DNA from: Sulfuritalea sp.
Lineage (GTDB): Bacteria; Pseudomonadota; Gammaproteobacteria; Burkholderiales; Rhodocyclaceae
Direction of reading: 5' to 3'
DNA: 64,000 nt
Assembly: GCA_023229545.1 (NCBI GenBank)
Contig: JALNZB010000003.1
Coordinates: forward strand, 159,290 to 223,289
Part shown: piece after piece, positions 61,859 to 64,000 of the stretch
Position numbering within the stretch: position 1 is the first letter of the stretch
How the letters are laid out: each line of letters begins with the position of its first letter
Translations under genes and position numbers: made by a program
Notes under the pieces: model-generated
The model's database searches: none
What the model was told of the DNA's origin: nothing
What the model saw: only the letters and a program-made list of their open reading frames with translations

Positions 61859-64000
61859 ATGAACGGGCGCCCCAAAGTCTTCCTCAGCTACCGCCGCAGC
61901 GAGCACGCCCGAGTGCTGGCCGTCAAACAAGCGCTCGATGGGGCCGGCGTCGACGCCTTCCTCGACACCGAAGCCATCGATCCGCTCGACGATTTCCCCA
62001 AACGCATCGCGCAGGCCATCGGCGCCAGCCATGTCCTGCTCGCCTGGTGGTCGCGGGACTACGCCGAATCCGACCACTGCCTGGCCGAATTCAAGCTCGG
62101 CTGGCAACACGCGCGGCGGCATGGGCCGAACGTCGGTCGGCGGGTCTGGGTGCTCAATCCCGAAACCGGCGCCGGGCATGTCACCGCCGGCGAACTCGAT
62201 GCCAGCAACTTCCTGCGCCCGCCCGCGCCCGGAGCGGAAGCGGCCTGGGTGCAAACCCTGCTGCCGCGTCTGGCCGACCTGCTGCCCGAGGGGCCGCTGG
62301 ACGACGAACGCGGAGCGCTCGCCGCGCCGGGGCCGCAGCACCCCATCCCCATCGGCGCCGAACATTTCGTCGGCCGCAACGCCGAACTGATGCGCATCCA
62401 CAGCCTGACCCATCCGCCGAAGATCGGCGATGCCGCGCGCGACGTGGCGGTGCGCACCCACGGCCTCGGCGGCGTCGGCAAAACTGAACTGGCGCTCCAA
62501 TACGCCCGCCAGTTCTGCGCCGCCTATCCCGGCGGCGTGTTCTGGCTCAACCTCGCCAGCTTCGAGCCGGAGCGCTATCTCGAGGCAGGCCACATCGAAT
62601 CCGGCCAGGCCGCCTGGGCCGACGCCGTGATGAAATGCCTCGGACAGGACGAAGTCCTGCGCGCCCGCCTGCTCGATACCGAGGACAAGCCGCTGCCGCC
62701 CGCCACCATGCGCGCCCGCATCGCCGCCCATTTCGACGGCAAGCACAGCCCCGCCTTCCTCTGGGTGCTCGACAACGTGCCCACCCTGTTGCCCGAAGAC
62801 CTGCGCGACGAGCTGCTCGCCTTCTGGCGCGCACCCGGCGCCACGGGCCGCACCCTGCTCACCACGCGCGACGGCGCGGCGATGACGGGCTTCCAGCCAC
62901 TGCGGCTGGAGGTGCTGGGCGGCGAAGACGCGCTGCGCCTGCTCGCGCTCCACCGCCGACCGGCAAGCACGGCGGAGCGACAAGTGGCCGAATCGCTGGT
63001 GGAACAACTCGGCTGCCATCCCCAGGCGTTGACCCTGCTCGCCCGCTGGATCGCCATGGCCGTCGCCGACCAGCCCTACGCCAGCGCCGCCGCGAGCATC
63101 AAGGAAGCCGGCGCTCTTGCGCATATCGAAACCATCGCCAGCCGCCTCGCCGACCAACTCGGCGACAAGGCGCGCGGCATCGTCGCCGCCTTCAAAACCA
63201 GCATCGCCGCGCTCGATGCCGACGCCAAAGAACTCCTTGCGCTGGCCGCCGTCTGCGGCCCCAACGCAGCCATCCCGCGCGGCCTGCTCGGCGCCGCCTT
63301 CGGCCCCGCCGCACGCGCCGACGACTGCGCGCTGGCCCTCGACCACTTGCATCGCCGCGGCCTGCTGACCGAGCGTAGCGGCGGCGAGGCTGCGGAAATC
63401 CATCCGCTGGTCGCCGAAGCCGTCTTGCTGTTGCTGAAGTTCGACGAGGCGGCGCGCGGCAGGTTGGAGGACCGTGTCGTCCAGGCGCTACTGGGCCGAT
63501 TGGATCAAGCGGCCCAGCCCAAGATGCGGGATCAACTCGCCAACGATGTCGGTCAGGCGCTGCACCTCGCCCTGCGCTGCGAAAGCGAAGGGAGCGTGCG
63601 TCTTGGGCTGCGAGCGGGGCAATATTTCCGCGCAAATGGGCGCTTTCCGCAAGCCGCCCGTATCGAGCGGCATGTCCTGGAAAAATCGCGTCGCCTGTTC
63701 GGCGACGAAAACCCCATCACCCTCGCCGCCATGAACAACCTGGCCAGCACCCTTTTGGCCCAGGGCGATCTGGCGGGCGCGCTCGAACTCCAGAAGTCGG
63801 TGCTGGCGACGCAGCGCCGACTGCTCGGCGCGGAGCATCCGCACACCCTCACCTCCATGAACAACCTGGCCGAGACCCTCCGCGCCCAGGGCGATCTGGC
63901 GGGCGCGCTCGAACTCCAGCAGTCGGCGCTGGCGACGCAGCGCCGACTGCTCGGCGAGGATCATCCGGACACCCTCTCCCCCATGAACAACCTGGCTGGC
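61859..64000 (+). CDS. TIR-STAND (NB-ARC-like) ATPase with TPR repeats, 3'-truncated by window
   Basis: The protein starts MNGRPKVFLSYRRSEHARVL, a TIR domain (residues 1 to about 130) with FLSYRRS, the AFLDTEAI loop and the SDHCLAEFKLGW segment holding the candidate NADase Glu. A STAND/NB-ARC-like ATPase follows with Walker A HGLGGVGKTELALQYA (about residue 205) and Walker B-like FLWVLDNVP. From about residue 600, kinesin-light-chain-type TPR repeats of 42 residues begin (MNNLAST...GDLAGALELQ). The gene runs past base 64000. Such proteins act in prokaryotic antiviral defence by cleaving NAD after ligand sensing; here that is inference from architecture. ATG 61859 is preferred over ATG 61838. 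Confidence 0.88.
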   Translation, partial: MNGRPKVFLSYRRSEHARVLAVKQALDGAGVDAFLDTEAIDPLDDFPKRIAQAIGASHVLLAWWSRDYAESDHCLAEFKLGWQHARRHGPNVGRRVWVLNPETGAGHVTAGELDASNFLRPPAPGAEAAWVQTLLPRLADLLPEGPLDDERGALAAPGPQHPIPIGAEHFVGRNAELMRIHSLTHPPKIGDAARDVAVRTHGLGGVGKTELALQYARQFCAAYPGGVFWLNLASFEPERYLEAGHIESGQAAWADAVMKCLGQDEVLRARLLDTEDKPLPPATMRARIAAHFDGKHSPAFLWVLDNVPTLLPEDLRDELLAFWRAPGATGRTLLTTRDGAAMTGFQPLRLEVLGGEDALRLLALHRRPASTAERQVAESLVEQLGCHPQALTLLARWIAMAVADQPYASAAASIKEAGALAHIETIASRLADQLGDKARGIVAAFKTSIAALDADAKELLALAAVCGPNAAIPRGLLGAAFGPAARADDCALALDHLHRRGLLTERSGGEAAEIHPLVAEAVLLLLKFDEAARGRLEDRVVQALLGRLDQAAQPKMRDQLANDVGQALHLALRCESEGSVRLGLRAGQYFRANGRFPQAARIERHVLEKSRRLFGDENPITLAAMNNLASTLLAQGDLAGALELQKSVLATQRRLLGAEHPHTLTSMNNLAETLRAQGDLAGALELQQSALATQRRLLGEDHPDTLSPMNNLAG
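63731..64000 (+). repeat. 126-base tandem coding repeats of the TPR region
   Basis: Units start at 63731, 63857 and 63983, each opening with ATGAACAACCTGGC and each 126 bases (42 codons) long. The first two units are nearly the same at DNA level, suggesting recent copying. The array continues beyond the window. Confidence 0.85.

Noticed and set aside
63731..64000. Tandem repeats at the window end as a CRISPR or satellite array
   Set aside because: Units are 126 bases, in frame and encode TPR motifs without spacers.

Overview
The window looks like chromosome of a GC-rich (roughly 60-65% by eye) autotrophic betaproteobacterium. Housekeeping genes such as rsmE, argA, purC, prlC, yggX and phoU are of proteobacterial type. 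A form II RuBisCO operon with its own CbbR and CbbY points to a chemolithoautotroph, perhaps near Rhodocyclales/Sterolibacteriaceae or Nitrosomonadales. The family cannot be fixed from the sequence alone. No rRNA, tRNA, CRISPR array or intact insertion sequence was seen.

Layout. (1) 1-12.2 kb is housekeeping: the end of a dihydrolipoamide dehydrogenase, rpiA, phoU, yggX, a membrane-anchored bactofilin, an rsmE-pap-argA overlap operon (pap is a double-domain PPK2), a thioredoxin-like protein and pyruvate carboxylase. (2) 12.4-19.5 kb is an accessory island on the minus strand. It holds an overlapping chain of very small genes around a nucleotidyltransferase-fold protein, three PIN-toxin/antitoxin pairs and a large MmeI-like restriction-methylation enzyme that carries three repeat-like insertions in its reading frame. 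(3) 19.6-40.9 kb is an almost gap-free, one-direction array with the distinctive enzymes of the reductive TCA cycle. In transcription order these are a ferritin-like protein, hdrC-hdrB, korD-korA-korB-korC, hdrA-flxD-flxC-flxB-flxA, ATP-citrate lyase small and large subunits, aconitase, monomeric NADP-isocitrate dehydrogenase, and fumarate reductase-type FeS and flavoprotein subunits. (4) 41.5-54.8 kb is a Calvin-Benson cluster: cbbR (divergent), cbbY, cbbM, fbp, prk, tkt, gap, pgk, pyk, fba, then purC. (5) 54.9-61.7 kb has prlC, a DASS-type transporter, a Crp/Fnr regulator, a sulfotransferase-like protein, another vapBC pair and a 57-residue ORF. (6) From 61.86 kb to the window end runs a TIR-STAND ATPase-TPR protein of the kind found in prokaryotic conflict and defence systems.

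The main result is a two-pathway carbon-fixation locus. Reductive TCA and Calvin genes lie back to back, separated by only about 2.5 kb that contains a LysR-type regulator. The rTCA half carries an unusually long ATP-citrate lyase large subunit and an embedded Flx-Hdr electron-transfer module, which could supply low-potential ferredoxin to the 2-oxoglutarate synthase. Pyruvate carboxylase, pyruvate kinase and ribose-5-phosphate isomerase in the same window connect the two cycles.

A second theme is a family of short dispersed repeats built on CGCCGTGTCGCC and GCCAGCGCCGACTTTC. They occur mostly between genes, but also in frame inside unrelated proteins, where they encode the peptide VGAGDTA or VGAGSTA.
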